Source: Sulfitobacter brevis
GTDB lineage: Bacteria > Pseudomonadota > Alphaproteobacteria > Rhodobacterales > Rhodobacteraceae
Direction: 5' to 3'
Length of the DNA: 64,000 nt
NCBI RefSeq assembly: GCF_900112755.1
Contig: NZ_FOMW01000002.1
Location: 62,001-126,000 of the forward strand
Shown: in pieces, positions 7,909 to 16,636 of the stretch
How the letters are laid out: the number at the start of each line of letters is the position of its first letter
Numbering within the stretch: the first letter of the stretch is position 1
The notes under the pieces: generated by a model
The model's database searches: none
Told to the model about the DNA's origin: nothing
Seen by the model: only the letters and a program-made list of their open reading frames with translations
Program-made: the position numbers and the translations under genes

Positions 7909-9666
7909 TTACTCCGCCGCTTCTATATTTGTGTCTGCCCCAAGAATGGGCAGCTGCATTTCAAAAACCGCGCCACCGCCTTGGCCGTTGCGCGCAATCA
8001 ACCTCCCGCCCAGATCGCTAACGATCCCTGACGAAATGGCCAATCCCAACCCGACGCCATCGCCGGGTTGCTTGGTTGTGTAGAACGGCTCGAACAGAGC
8101 ATCGAGGTCTTCGATCCCCGGCCCATTATCCCGCACCGTTACTGTCGCGGTTTCTCCCGCTGAAAGTATAATGTCTACGCGCGGGTTTCGTTCCGACTTT
8201 GTCGCGTCTAGTGCGTTGCGCAGTAGATTGACCAAAACCTGTTCAATGCGCATCCGGTCACCCATCACCATAACAGGATTATCGGGCAGAATGCGGCTAA
8301 TCTCGACCTGACGCTGACGCAGCTGTGGTTCCATCATGGAAAGTGACGAAGCAAGTGCTGCGGCCATATCTACCGGCGAGAACGCCTCCTGCCCCTTGCG
8401 GGCATAAGATTTAAGCTGCCGTGTGATTGCACTCATCCGCTCGATCAGGTCATCGATACGGCCAAAGGACGACAATGCTTCCTCGGGGCGGTTGCGGCGT
8501 AGTAACAGGCGCGCACCGGCCAAATAGGTCTTCATTGCCGCCAAAGGCTGGTTCAATTCGTGGCTGACGGCGGCGGACATTTCACCCAAAGCGGCCAGTT
8601 TGCTGGATTGGACCAGCGTCTGTTCGGCCACGGCCAGTGTTTCTTGTACGCGCTTTCGCTCGGCAATCTCGCGTTGCAGCGCAGCGTTGAGCGCCCGCAA
8701 TTTTGCTGATTCTCTTTGAAAAATTGCCAGCCGCCCCGCTGTGCGGCGGCTAAGGAAGTAGAAGGTCAGCGCCAAAAGAATAGCAAATCCCATCACTTCA
8801 AGCGCCAGCACCCCGTTCACCTTTTCGCGCACGCTGGCGTAAGTGGTGTAGCTGGTCATCCGCCAGCCGCGAAACGGGATCTTGTTCTCCAGCCGCATCA
8901 CCGCTTCGCCCTGCAAATAGGCATCGGGCGGCAGCGCCGTCCAATCGGCAGTAGCTTTGATCGCCCGTTCGATGGCGGATTGCGGGGTGTGGTTGGCCAA
9001 GGCTTCGGGTTCTGTCAATCCGCGCCATGTCGGGGCGGTGGCGAGGATAATCTCGCCCGAACTGTCCATCACGATGACAGCGTCCGAAATGCCCGCCCAA
9101 GCCCGCTCGAATTTTTGCAGATCAACCTCGACGGCAATAACGCCCAGCGTTGTGCCGCCATCCTGAATGCGCCGCGAATAAAGAAACCGGTAGCCGCCCG
9201 CATCGCGCTTTATGGTGCTAAAGATCGTCGCGTTGGAGCGGATCGCATCGACAAAATAGGATTGCGCCCCGTGCTGCGAGCCAAGTTTGTTGCGATCTGT
9301 GGCCGCCACAGTCCGCCCGTCAATGTCATAGAGCATCAAGGACGCCGCACCGATTTCCTCGACAAAGGATATCAGCCGCTGGGTCGAGAGAGAGTAATCA
9401 GCCGAATTCAGCGCGCCGATCAGGGTCGGATCCCGCGCCAAAAGCTGCGGCACAATCGCGTTCTGGCGCAACTCGGCCAGCAGATTGCCGCTGTAAAGCG
9501 CGATACGCAACTCGGCGCGGCTGCGGGTGCTTTCGGTAAAACGGTCCGTCAGAAGCCTGTTGGTCACCGAAATCGTGATGACAGCCAAAAGCATGAGAAG
9601 GCTAATAGCGACCCTGACCCGCCAGGATATGGTCAGGCCGGACTTGGGTGATGACGTGTCGCTCAT
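7909..9666 (-). CDS. dctB: DctB-like sensor histidine kinase
   Basis: A 585-residue membrane kinase. TM1 lies at about residues 16-36 and TM2 at about 286-305. Between them is a periplasmic double-Cache/PDC-like sensor of the kind that binds C4-dicarboxylates in DctB. A coiled coil (320-350) links to HisKA with phospho-acceptor His369 in SAAVSHELNQPLAAMKTYL, and to a HATPase domain with N box (LRNALDATKS), DNGPGI and GVGLGLAIS. It sits 3 nt upstream of the cognate regulator, so the pair is one operon. The ligand is inferred by family only; neither transporter genes nor target promoters are visible in the window. Confidence 0.85.
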   Translation of the reverse strand: MSDTSSPKSGLTISWRVRVAISLLMLLAVITISVTNRLLTDRFTESTRSRAELRIALYSGNLLAELRQNAIVPQLLARDPTLIGALNSADYSLSTQRLISFVEEIGAASLMLYDIDGRTVAATDRNKLGSQHGAQSYFVDAIRSNATIFSTIKRDAGGYRFLYSRRIQDGGTTLGVIAVEVDLQKFERAWAGISDAVIVMDSSGEIILATAPTWRGLTEPEALANHTPQSAIERAIKATADWTALPPDAYLQGEAVMRLENKIPFRGWRMTSYTTYASVREKVNGVLALEVMGFAILLALTFYFLSRRTAGRLAIFQRESAKLRALNAALQREIAERKRVQETLAVAEQTLVQSSKLAALGEMSAAVSHELNQPLAAMKTYLAGARLLLRRNRPEEALSSFGRIDDLIERMSAITRQLKSYARKGQEAFSPVDMAAALASSLSMMEPQLRQRQVEISRILPDNPVMVMGDRMRIEQVLVNLLRNALDATKSERNPRVDIILSAGETATVTVRDNGPGIEDLDALFEPFYTTKQPGDGVGLGLAISSGIVSDLGGRLIARNGQGGGAVFEMQLPILGADTNIEAAE

Positions 9667-9702
9667 CCGTACAATCTACGCTTGCGCGGGCGCGCACTCA
9701 AG

Positions 9703-10371
9703 TCACGCTGTAACAAGCGCCCCGGCCAATGCGCGGAAGAGCGCCGCTCCGTCAGTGCCGCCATGCCCTGCATCTGCAGCCCGCTCGGGGTGCGGCATCA
9801 TGCCCAGCACGCGGCGGTTATGCGACAGGATACCGGCAATATCGTCTTGCGCGCCGTTAGGGTTATCAGCATAGCGGAAGGCAACGCGGTCCTGATCGCG
9901 AAGCGCCGCTAGCGTCGCCTGATCAGCAAAATAGTTACCGTCATGGTGCGCAATTGGAATATCCAGCACCGCGCCGAGATCATATTGCGAGGTGAAATCG
10001 CTCTTGGTGGTTTCGACCCGTAGCCCGACGGTCTTGCAGATATACTTCAACCCTGCATTGCGCAAAAGCGCACCGGGCAGCAAGCCTGTCTCGGTCAGCA
10101 CCTGAAAGCCGTTGCACACACCAAGCACATAGCCACCACGTTCGGCATGGGCCTTGACGCTCTGGCAAATCGGCGATTGCGCGGCGATGGCCCCGCAGCG
10201 CAGGTAATCGCCATAGGAAAACCCGCCCGGAACGCCGACAATGTCGATGCCATCGGGCAAGGTGCTATCCTTGTGCCAGACCATCGTGACATCTGCCCCC
10301 GCGGCTTTGAACGCGACAGCAAGGTCACGGTCACAGTTGGAACCGGGGAATACAATGACAGCAGCTTTCAT
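9703..10371 (-). CDS. purQ: Phosphoribosylformylglycinamidine synthase, glutaminase subunit PurQ
   Basis: A 222-residue class I glutamine amidotransferase that supplies ammonia to PurL in the fourth step of IMP synthesis (FGAR to FGAM). The nucleophile Cys lies in [13 protein letters not shown], the His/Glu of the triad in MMPHPERA, and [15 protein letters not shown] is the PurQ-specific segment. Full family length. It follows purS after 32 nt on the same strand, completing the small-subunit set of the three-part PurSQL enzyme; purL is not in the window. Confidence 0.95.
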   Translation of the reverse strand: MKAAVIVFPGSNCDRDLAVAFKAAGADVTMVWHKDSTLPDGIDIVGVPGGFSYGDYLRCGAIAAQSPICQSVKAHAERGGYVLGVCNGFQVLTETGLLPGALLRNAGLKYICKTVGLRVETTKSDFTSQYDLGAVLDIPIAHHDGNYFADQATLAALRDQDRVAFRYADNPNGAQDDIAGILSHNRRVLGMMPHPERAADAGHGGTDGAALFRALAGALVTA

Positions 10372-10403
10372 GGCGCAGACCTTTCAGTAATCCGAGCCGC
10401 GGC

Positions 10404-10634
10404 TCAGACCATCTCCACGGAGTAGGATTCGATGACCGTATTGGCCAACAGCTTTTCACACATCTGGGTCACCTCGGCCTCGGAGGTGCCGGGCGCGAGA
10501 TCGAGTTCGATCACCTTGCCCTGACGCACACCATTCACGCCGCCAAAACCCATTGCACCCAAAGCATGGCGTACCGCTTCGCCCTGCGGGTCGAGAACGC
10601 CATTCTTGAGCATCACGTGCACCCGTGCTTTCAT
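10404..10634 (-). CDS. purS: Phosphoribosylformylglycinamidine synthase subunit PurS
   Basis: A 76-residue PurS, the small structural subunit that bridges PurQ and the short form of PurL and helps ammonia channelling. The sequence MKARVHVMLKNGVLDPQGEA and the ending NTVIESYSVEMV are typical, and the size is normal. It lies between purC and purQ, all on the minus strand with gaps of 53 and 32 nt, a common alphaproteobacterial arrangement and a likely operon. Confidence 0.93.
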   Translation of the reverse strand: MKARVHVMLKNGVLDPQGEAVRHALGAMGFGGVNGVRQGKVIELDLAPGTSEAEVTQMCEKLLANTVIESYSVEMV

Positions 10635-10687
10635 GGGGGCTAACTCCTACTTGATCTGTATCGTTGTATTAAATGCCTGCGCCGATC

Positions 10688-11449
10688 CTAGTTGATCAGC
10701 GTAGGCTTTGTAATTGGGGTCGAGTTCTTAGGCATCACGCCCAAACGCTTGGCGACCTCGGTATAGGCGTCGGTGAGCGAGCCCAGATCGCGGCGGAACA
10801 CATCTTTGTCCAGCTTCTGGCCGGTCTCGATGTCCCACAAACGACAACTGTCTGGGCTGATCTCGTCGGCTACGATCAAACGCTGGAAATCACCGTCATA
10901 GACGCGACCAACTTCGATCTTGAAGTCTACCAGCTTGATTCCCACGGCCATCATCACACCGGAGAGGAAGTCATTGACCCGCAGCGCGAGGCTGAGAATA
11001 TCGTCCATATCCTGCTGCGTGGCCCAGCCAAAGGCAGCGATATGCTCTTCGGTGACCAACGGGTCGCCCAAAGCATCGTCCTTATAGCAGTATTCCACGA
11101 TCGGGCGCGGCAATTGCAGCCCCTCTTCGAGACCCAGACGTTTGGACATCGACCCTGCTGCATAGTTGCGCACGATGATTTCAAGCGGAATGATCTCGAC
11201 CTGACGGACAAGCTGCTCGCGCATGTTCAGACGGCGGATGAAATGCGTCGGCACGCCGATGTTGTTCAATCCGGTCATGAAATATTCCGACAGGCGGTTG
11301 TTCAACACACCTTTGCCTTCGATCACGTCCTTTTTCTGGGCGTTGAAAGCTGTCGCATCATCTTTGAAGTACTGAACGATCGTCCCTGGCTCGGGGCCTT
11401 CATAAAGTATCTTTGCTTTACCTTCGTAAATCTTTTTGCGCCGGGCCAT
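10688..11449 (-). CDS. purC: Phosphoribosylaminoimidazole-succinocarboxamide synthase
   Basis: A 253-residue SAICAR synthetase, which joins aspartate to CAIR in purine synthesis using ATP. The N-terminus [23 protein letters not shown] and internal VDFKIEVGR and [10 protein letters not shown] segments are diagnostic. The length fits the bacterial monofunctional enzyme. It is the first gene of the purC-purS-purQ cluster; the promoter should lie in the 157 bp between it and the divergent DUF1476 gene. Confidence 0.95.
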   Translation of the reverse strand: MARRKKIYEGKAKILYEGPEPGTIVQYFKDDATAFNAQKKDVIEGKGVLNNRLSEYFMTGLNNIGVPTHFIRRLNMREQLVRQVEIIPLEIIVRNYAAGSMSKRLGLEEGLQLPRPIVEYCYKDDALGDPLVTEEHIAAFGWATQQDMDDILSLALRVNDFLSGVMMAVGIKLVDFKIEVGRVYDGDFQRLIVADEISPDSCRLWDIETGQKLDKDVFRRDLGSLTDAYTEVAKRLGVMPKNSTPITKPTLIN

Positions 11450-11606
11450 TGGCGTCCTTTCCGCTCACGGGCCGGAATATCCATGGCCCCTTTGCGCCCC
11501 TCATAGTGCAAGCCCCCCCTTGCTGCAAGTATGCCTTCCCCTTGTGCAGCGCGGCTTGCGGTCGCATATTTGGTCCAATCGTATCGTCCACCAACAGGAG
11601 ACCCCG

Positions 11607-11924
11607 ATGAGCACTTTCAACGACCGCGAAAACGCATTTGAAAACAAATATGCCCATGACGAAGAGATGCTCTTCAAAGCCGGCGCCCGACGCAACAAGT
11701 TGCTGGGCCTTTGGGCAGCAGATCTGATGGGCAAAGCCGGCGAAGCCGCTGCTGAATATGCCCGCGAGGTCGTAAAATCGGATTTCGAGGAGGCCGGTGA
11801 CGAGGATGTTTACCGCAAGGTCTCCGGTGATCTGGGCGAAAAGGCCAATGAGGCCACCGTGCGCAGCAAAATGCTGGAACTGATGGCCGAGGCCAAGGCA
11901 CAAGTCATGGCGGAAGTTAAATAG
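11607..11924 (+). CDS. DUF1476 protein, F1-ATPase inhibitory zeta subunit
   Basis: A 105-residue, mostly helical, highly charged protein of the DUF1476 family. In Paracoccus denitrificans the family member is the zeta subunit, whose N-terminus blocks ATP hydrolysis by F1FO-ATP synthase. The N-terminus here, MSTFNDRENAFENKYAHDEE, matches that inhibitory region as I know it. CAGGAG at 11595-11600 and ATG at 11607 fix the start; a longer upstream frame has no family similarity. A good terminator follows. ATP synthase genes themselves are not in the window, as is usual for this gene. Confidence 0.85.
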   Translation: MSTFNDRENAFENKYAHDEEMLFKAGARRNKLLGLWAADLMGKAGEAAAEYAREVVKSDFEEAGDEDVYRKVSGDLGEKANEATVRSKMLELMAEAKAQVMAEVK

Positions 11925-11957
11925 TCCACCTGCCCTGCCCTTTGTAATCTTAAGCAG

Positions 11958-11988
11958 GCGCCAACCAGCCCGTCTGGTTGGCGCTTTT
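11958..11988 (+). terminator. Intrinsic terminator after the zeta-subunit gene
   Basis: A perfect 11-bp stem, GCGCCAACCAG and CTGGTTGGCGC, with a 5-nt loop is followed by TTTT, 34 nt after the stop codon. Confidence 0.85.
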
Positions 11989-11998
11989 GTTCTTGCCT

Positions 11999-12042
11999 CA
12001 ACCTCATAAACAACATGAAGAATATGAGGTTGCTTTGATGTT
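11999..12042 (+). promoter_or_regulatory. Candidate pseudoknotted 5' leader of the homocysteine methyltransferase gene
   Basis: CAACCTCATA (11999-12008) and TATGAGGTTG (12023-12032) form a perfect 10-bp hairpin with a 14-nt loop. AACAT inside the loop (12012-12016) can pair with ATGTT just after the stem (12038-12042), giving an H-type pseudoknot. A further hairpin TGATGT/ACATCA overlaps at 12037-12057. The position, 44 nt before a methionine-synthesis gene, suggests a metabolite-sensing leader such as the SAM-II class known in alphaproteobacteria, but I do not see that class's conserved bases, so this is structural inference only. Confidence 0.35.
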
Positions 12043-12085
12043 CTCTGCGTGACATCAGGCCAAATTCCCGCGAAAGGAGCCCCCG

Positions 12086-13096
12086 ATGGCGAACGCTTTT
12101 ACTGATCTGCTGGCCCAAAAAGGCACCTTGATGGCCGATGGCGCCACTGGCACCAATTTGTTCAACATGGGATTGATGTCCGGCGACGCCCCCGAAATGT
12201 GGAACACCGACGAGCCGAAAAAGATCATCGCGCTCTATAAATTTGCCGTTGATTCCGGCAGTGACCTGTTTCTGACCAACAGCTTTGGTGCCAATGCCTC
12301 GCGGTTGAAACTGCACGGCGCGGAAAAGCGCGTGCATGAGCTAAGCCGCGTCGCCGCCGAACTGGGCCGCGAAGTTGCCGACCGTGCGGATCGCAAAGTG
12401 CTGGTCGCGGGCTCCGTTGGTCCCACGGGCGAAATTATGGAACCCGTCGGGCCGCTGACCCACGCGCTGGCCGTCGAGATGTTTCACGAAACTGCCGATG
12501 GCCTGAAGGCCGGTGGTGCCGATATCGGCTGGCTTGAAACCATCAGCGCCCCTGAAGAATACCGCGCAGCAGCCGAAGGATTCGCGCTGGCGGGACTCGA
12601 CTGGTGCGGCACGATGAGCTTTGACACCGCCGGACGCACGATGATGGGCATGACCTCCGAAGCGATGGTCGAAATGGTACACGGCCTCGACAATGCGCCA
12701 ATGGCTTACGGCGCCAACTGCGGCACCGGTGCCTCGGACCTGCTGCGCACCGTGTTGGGCTTTGCCGCCAAGAACGGCCAATTGCCGATCATTGCAAAGG
12801 GCAACGCGGGCATCCCGAAATACCACGAAGGCCACATCCACTATGACGGCACGCCCGAATTGATGGGCCAGTACGCCGTGATGGCCCGCAATTGCGGTGC
12901 GAGCATCATTGGCGGCTGCTGTGGCACGATGCCAGAACACCTCGTCGCGATGCGTGCCGCACTGGACGAAACGCCCAAAGGCGATGCGCCAACATTGGAA
13001 GAGATCGTCGAAGTGCTCGGCCCGTTCTCCTCGGCCAGCGACGGCACCGATGGCGAAGGTCCGGTCCGCGCACCGCGTCGGGGCCGCCGCCGCTAA
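12086..13096 (+). CDS. bmt: Homocysteine S-methyltransferase (betaine-homocysteine methyltransferase family)
   Basis: A 336-residue zinc-dependent homocysteine methyltransferase. DGATGTNLFNMG near residue 19, the first zinc Cys in YGANCGTG (about 213) and the double Cys in GGCCGTMPEH (about 275) are all intact. It is one domain only, without the folate, cobalamin or activation domains of MetH. Rhodobacterales such as Phaeobacter use a methionine synthase split into separate proteins; together with the corrinoid protein at 14442 this gene fits the homocysteine part. Databases often label it betaine-homocysteine methyltransferase; the real methyl donor cannot be read from sequence. Ribosome site AAAGGAG before ATG; a good terminator follows. 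Confidence 0.85.
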   Translation: MANAFTDLLAQKGTLMADGATGTNLFNMGLMSGDAPEMWNTDEPKKIIALYKFAVDSGSDLFLTNSFGANASRLKLHGAEKRVHELSRVAAELGREVADRADRKVLVAGSVGPTGEIMEPVGPLTHALAVEMFHETADGLKAGGADIGWLETISAPEEYRAAAEGFALAGLDWCGTMSFDTAGRTMMGMTSEAMVEMVHGLDNAPMAYGANCGTGASDLLRTVLGFAAKNGQLPIIAKGNAGIPKYHEGHIHYDGTPELMGQYAVMARNCGASIIGGCCGTMPEHLVAMRAALDETPKGDAPTLEEIVEVLGPFSSASDGTDGEGPVRAPRRGRRR

Positions 13097-13120
13097 TCTT
13101 GTCGGCAAGACTTCAAATTT

Positions 13121-13150
13121 AAGCCGCCCCTTAATCAGGGCGGCTTTTTT
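13121..13150 (+). terminator. Intrinsic terminator after bmt
   Basis: AAGCCGCCC and GGGCGGCTT pair around a short loop (TTAATCA), followed by a T run; 24 nt after the stop codon and ahead of the convergent radical SAM gene. Confidence 0.85.
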
Positions 13151-13159
13151 ATGCGTGCC

Positions 13160-14236
13160 TCAGATTAAGCTCAACTGACGGCTGTCGCGCGCAGGCGGCC
13201 GAAACAGATCACAGCGCAACGGCGCTGTCTTCGCGTCCAGCCCCAACCTTTTGACCGCGATCGCAAAACGTTTTGCCACCATCTCCGCATAGGGGCCCTC
13301 GCCGCGCATCCGGCGGTGCCATTCGGCATCATATTCCTTGCCGCCATGCATCGCCCGCAAATGCCCCATTATCCGCGCGGCGCGGTCGGGGTAATGGGTC
13401 GCCAGCCATTCCTGCACCAAAGGCGACACCTCGCGCGGCAGTCGTAGCATGATCCAACTGGCATGGGTCGCGCCTGCATCGCGGCCCGCAGTCAGGATCG
13501 CCTCAAGCTCCGGATCGGTCAGCGCCGGCACCATCGGCGATGCCATCACCCGCACCGGCACCCCCGCCTCGGTCAAGCGGCGGATCACCTGCAACCGCCG
13601 TTGCGGCGCAGGCACGCGCGGCTCCATCAACCGGCTCAGCTTTGCATCCAGCGAGGTGACCGATATCCCGACCCGCACCAACCCGCGCTTGGCCATATCG
13701 GACAGAATGTCGATATCCCGCTCAATCAGGCTGCCCTTGGTCACAATCGCCACAGGATGGTTGGACTCGGACAAAACCTCCAGACAGGCGCGCATGATTC
13801 CATGTTGTTTTTCTATCGGCTGGTAAGGATCGGTGTTGGTGCCAATTGCAATCGGCGCGACGCGGTAGCTGCGCGCCGCCAATTCACGCCGCAGCACCTG
13901 CGGCGCCTCGGGCCGCGCCACCAGCCGGGTTTCGAAATCAAGCCCCGGCGACAAACCCAGATAGGCATGGCTCGGCCGTGCAAAGCAATAGACGCAACCA
14001 TGCTCGCAACCGCGATACGGGTTGATCGAGCGGTCGAATGGTAAATCCGGCGAGCGATTATAGGTGATCACACTGCGCGGCACCTCAATACTCGTCTCGG
14101 TGCGTAGGACCGGAAGCGCCTCCTCCGGCTCCCAACTATCATCAAATGCTTCCTGTGCATAGCGCTCGAAACGGCCTGCGTGGTTGCTGGCGGCCGCCCG
14201 TCCCTTGATGCGAAATCGCTGATGCTCGGTATCCAT
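13160..14236 (-). CDS. PA0069-family radical SAM protein
   Basis: A 358-residue radical SAM protein with the 4Fe-4S motif in CEHGCVYCF (CxxxCxxC, near residue 80), followed by GTNTDPYQPIE and ITKGSLIERD-like TIM-barrel segments. It matches the PA0069 group related to spore-photoproduct-lyase-like and Rv2578c-type proteins; no reaction has been firmly assigned to it. The ATG at 14234-14236 (MDTEHQRFRIKGRAA) is preferred, since the ten residues upstream look like translated spacer. It is transcribed divergently from the corrinoid protein gene. Confidence 0.85.
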   Translation of the reverse strand: MDTEHQRFRIKGRAAASNHAGRFERYAQEAFDDSWEPEEALPVLRTETSIEVPRSVITYNRSPDLPFDRSINPYRGCEHGCVYCFARPSHAYLGLSPGLDFETRLVARPEAPQVLRRELAARSYRVAPIAIGTNTDPYQPIEKQHGIMRACLEVLSESNHPVAIVTKGSLIERDIDILSDMAKRGLVRVGISVTSLDAKLSRLMEPRVPAPQRRLQVIRRLTEAGVPVRVMASPMVPALTDPELEAILTAGRDAGATHASWIMLRLPREVSPLVQEWLATHYPDRAARIMGHLRAMHGGKEYDAEWHRRMRGEGPYAEMVAKRFAIAVKRLGLDAKTAPLRCDLFRPPARDSRQLSLI

Positions 14237-14441
14237 GATTATTGTTAGAACAAATGAGGAACGCACGCAAGTTATGACCGCCGCGATCTTGCTGCTGCCC
14301 CCTGTTCCAAGCTATCCAATCAGCGTCCTGCGTCGCGCAACAATCGGCCAGTGTCGCAATTTGCGCACCAACGCCTGCCTATCCGTGACAAAAGGACGCT
14401 AATGCGAAGCAGCCGCAATACCCGTAACGAAGGAACCGCGC

Positions 14442-15143
14442 ATGTCCGACGAAGACGAAATCATCCTGGCCGATCTGGACGACGAAGAACTTGTTCAACA
14501 GATGTTTGACGACCTTTACGATGGCCTCAAGGAAGAGATCGAGGAAGGCGTAAACATTCTGCTTTCGCGCAAATGGATCCCCTATGACGTGCTCACCAAA
14601 GCGCTTGTCGGCGGTATGACCATCGTCGGTGCCGACTTCCGCGACGGCATCTTGTTCGTGCCTGAAGTGCTGCTCGCCGCCAATGCGATGAAGGGTGGCA
14701 TGGCCATCCTCAAGCCGCTGCTGGCTGAAACCGGCGCCCCGCGCGTCGGCAAGATGGTGATTGGCACGGTCAAAGGCGACATTCACGACATCGGCAAGAA
14801 CCTCGTTGGCATGATGATGGAAGGTGCCGGTTTCGAAGTCGTTGACCTCGGCATCAACAACTCGGTCGAGAAATATCTCGAAGCGATGGAGACCGAAGGC
14901 CCTGATATCCTTGGCATGTCGGCCCTGCTGACCACCACAATGCCCTATATGAAAGTCGTGATCGACACGATGATCGAACAGGGCATTCGTGATGATTACA
15001 TCGTGCTGGTCGGCGGCGCGCCATTGAACGAAGAGTTCGGCAAGGCTATCGGCGCAGACGCCTATTGCCGGGATGCCGCCGTGGCTGTGGAGACCGCCAA
15101 GGAATGGATGGCGCGCAAGCACAACAACGCCAAATCCGCGTAA
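14442..15143 (+). CDS. Corrinoid (cobalamin-binding) methyltransferase subunit
   Basis: A 233-residue protein with a helical cap domain (about residues 15-95) and a Rossmann-like B12 domain holding the DxHxxG motif in KGDIHDIGKNLVGMMMEGAG, which supplies the lower axial His to cobalt, and the GGAPL loop near the end. This is the MtbC/MetH-core type. Next to a homocysteine methyltransferase gene and a DUF1638 gene it is best explained as the cobalamin module of a split methionine synthase; a methylamine-type corrinoid protein is the alternative. No reactivase or folate-domain gene is in the window. It ends at a clear terminator. Confidence 0.85.
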   Translation: MSDEDEIILADLDDEELVQQMFDDLYDGLKEEIEEGVNILLSRKWIPYDVLTKALVGGMTIVGADFRDGILFVPEVLLAANAMKGGMAILKPLLAETGAPRVGKMVIGTVKGDIHDIGKNLVGMMMEGAGFEVVDLGINNSVEKYLEAMETEGPDILGMSALLTTTMPYMKVVIDTMIEQGIRDDYIVLVGGAPLNEEFGKAIGADAYCRDAAVAVETAKEWMARKHNNAKSA

Positions 15144-15165
15144 TGTGTCCTTAATCTCGAACAAC

Positions 15166-15194
15166 GGCTCCGCCCATCCGGCGGGGCCTTTTTT
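15166..15194 (+). terminator. Intrinsic terminator after the corrinoid protein gene
   Basis: GGCTCCGCC and GGCGGGGCC form a stem (one G-T wobble) around a short loop, followed by a T run. Confidence 0.8.
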
Positions 15195-15274
15195 ATGTGT
15201 ACCACATCAGCCGCCCGATCAGACCTTTTACCAAGCGACCCTGCCCCCTATCTTGATGGAAAGGAGTTTGTGAT

Positions 15275-15454
15275 ATGCCAGTTTCAAGATTTGCGCTGAT
15301 GCTGGTCTTGGTGATCAGTGCCGCTGGCCCCACCGTTTGGGTGGCTACCGCATTCGCTGGTTCTCAGATGACCGCATTTGCCATCGGTCTTATCGCCCTC
15401 GCCCTGCTCATTGCTGCCGCGCTGGCCCGCTTGCTGTGGAAGGGTAAGAGATGA
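15275..15454 (+). CDS. Small two-helix membrane protein
   Basis: A 59-residue ORF starting MPVSRFALMLVLVISAAG. AAGGAG at 15260-15265 precedes it. Two hydrophobic segments (about residues 6-28 and 33-54) end in the basic tail LLWKGKR, so it is probably a two-helix inner-membrane protein with a cytoplasmic C-terminus. Its stop overlaps the start of the DUF1638 gene by ATGA (15451-15454), a strong sign that it is translated. I do not recognise a family. Confidence 0.65.
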   Translation: MPVSRFALMLVLVISAAGPTVWVATAFAGSQMTAFAIGLIALALLIAAALARLLWKGKR

Positions 15455-16035
15455 ACAAGACCGATCAGATTCTCCTGATCGCCTGCGGCGCGTTGGCGCG
15501 TGAAATTCTTGCCCTAAAGGCGGCGAACGGTTGGGACCACTTGCACCTCCACTGTCTGCCCGCCAACCTGCATCACTACCCTGACAAGATCACCCCCGCG
15601 GTCGAAAAGATGGTCGCCGAACGCCGGGATGAATTCGCCGATATCTTCGTGGTCTACGCCGATTGTGGTACCGGTGGCATGTTGCAAGCCGCCTGCGACC
15701 GCATGGGCATTCGCATGATCGAAGGTCCGCACTGCTACAGCTTCTTCGAAGGCAACGACACCTTCGCGGCGCTCGATGAAATGACGGCCTTCTACCTTAC
15801 AGATTTCTCTGTCCGCCAATTCGACGCCTTTATCTGGAAGCCGCTTGGCCTCGACCGCCACCCAGAATTGCGCGACATGTACTTCGGCAACTATGAAAAA
15901 CTGGTCTACCAAGCGCAGCTTGATGATCCCGCGCTGACCAAGAAAGCGAAGGCCTGCGCGGATAAACTTCGCCTGCCATTTGAGCGCCGCCTGACTGGGT
16001 ACGGCGATCTTTCTAAAGCAATATCAAATAATTAA
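15451..16035 (+). CDS. DUF1638 domain protein
   Basis: A 194-residue DUF1638 protein: LLIACGALAREILALK at the start, HLHCLPANLHHYPDKI, VVYADCGTGG and the HCYSFFEG segment with conserved Cys/His that look metal-binding. In many genomes, including methylamine- and betaine-using organisms, DUF1638 genes lie beside corrinoid methyltransferases, and that is the context here. Biochemical function is not established as far as I know; a role in corrinoid or methyl-transfer chemistry is inference from neighbourhood. Translationally coupled to the small membrane protein upstream. Confidence 0.8.
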   Translation: MNKTDQILLIACGALAREILALKAANGWDHLHLHCLPANLHHYPDKITPAVEKMVAERRDEFADIFVVYADCGTGGMLQAACDRMGIRMIEGPHCYSFFEGNDTFAALDEMTAFYLTDFSVRQFDAFIWKPLGLDRHPELRDMYFGNYEKLVYQAQLDDPALTKKAKACADKLRLPFERRLTGYGDLSKAISNN

Positions 16036-16100
16036 TGAACGTTCTTCAGCCGGAACATTAACCTCAGAATAGCTGTGGCTTGGCCCCAGGTCGAACAATA

Positions 16101-16508
16101 TCACGCAGCCGCGGCTGTCTCGCAAATCCGCTCGATCATCGCCCGCAACCCGTTCGAGCGTTGCGCCGACAAATGATCATTCAACCCCAGCCGTGCCATC
16201 TCTGCTCGCGCGTCTACCGCCAAAACCTCGGCGGGCGTCAGCCCGTTATACAGGCTACGTAGCACCGCGATCAAACCCGAGACGATCATCGCATCACTGG
16301 CCCCGTCAAAATGCAACTTGCCCGCGTCAAACTGCGCGTGCAGCCAGACCTGGCTCGCACAGCCATCCACCTTGGTCGCAGGCACCCGCAATGCCTCGGG
16401 CAGTGCGTCCATCGCCTTGCCTTGTTCGATCACATGGCGATAGCGGTCTTCCCACTCGTCCAGAAACTCGAAATCTTCGACAAGTTCTTCAAAGGCGGCA
16501 GTTGCCAT
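16101..16508 (-). CDS. sufE: SufE-type cysteine desulfurase activator
   Basis: A 135-residue SufE, which takes persulfide from SufS and feeds Fe-S cluster assembly. The persulfide Cys lies in TKVDGCASQVWL (residue 50), and the YRHVIEQGKAMDALPEALR and YNGLTPAEVL segments are typical. The ATG at 16506-16508 (MATAAFEELVEDFEFLDEW) is chosen over an upstream frame start that adds an atypical leader. It stands alone; the suf operon is not in the window. Confidence 0.9.
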   Translation of the reverse strand: MATAAFEELVEDFEFLDEWEDRYRHVIEQGKAMDALPEALRVPATKVDGCASQVWLHAQFDAGKLHFDGASDAMIVSGLIAVLRSLYNGLTPAEVLAVDARAEMARLGLNDHLSAQRSNGLRAMIERICETAAAA

Positions 16509-16636
16509 CGGGTTGGCTCCTTGAGGTAGGCATTCCCAGCAGAGGTAGGAGGACATCGCCCAAAGGTCCACCCCCTTCCCAAGGCCCGTTTGATGCGCTA
16601 GTCAAAAGACAATGATTAACCTCATGGGCGGACCAC

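Noticed and set aside
8716..9651. Plus-strand frame of 311 codons
   Set aside because: Complement of the DctB-like kinase gene, which has clear domains.
12000..12085. SAM/SAH or SAM-II riboswitch as a firm call
   Set aside because: The fold is suggestive, but the conserved bases that I recall for these classes were not found, so only a generic leader is reported.
12341..13108. Minus-strand frame of 255 codons
   Set aside because: Complement of the homocysteine methyltransferase gene; no recognisable motif.
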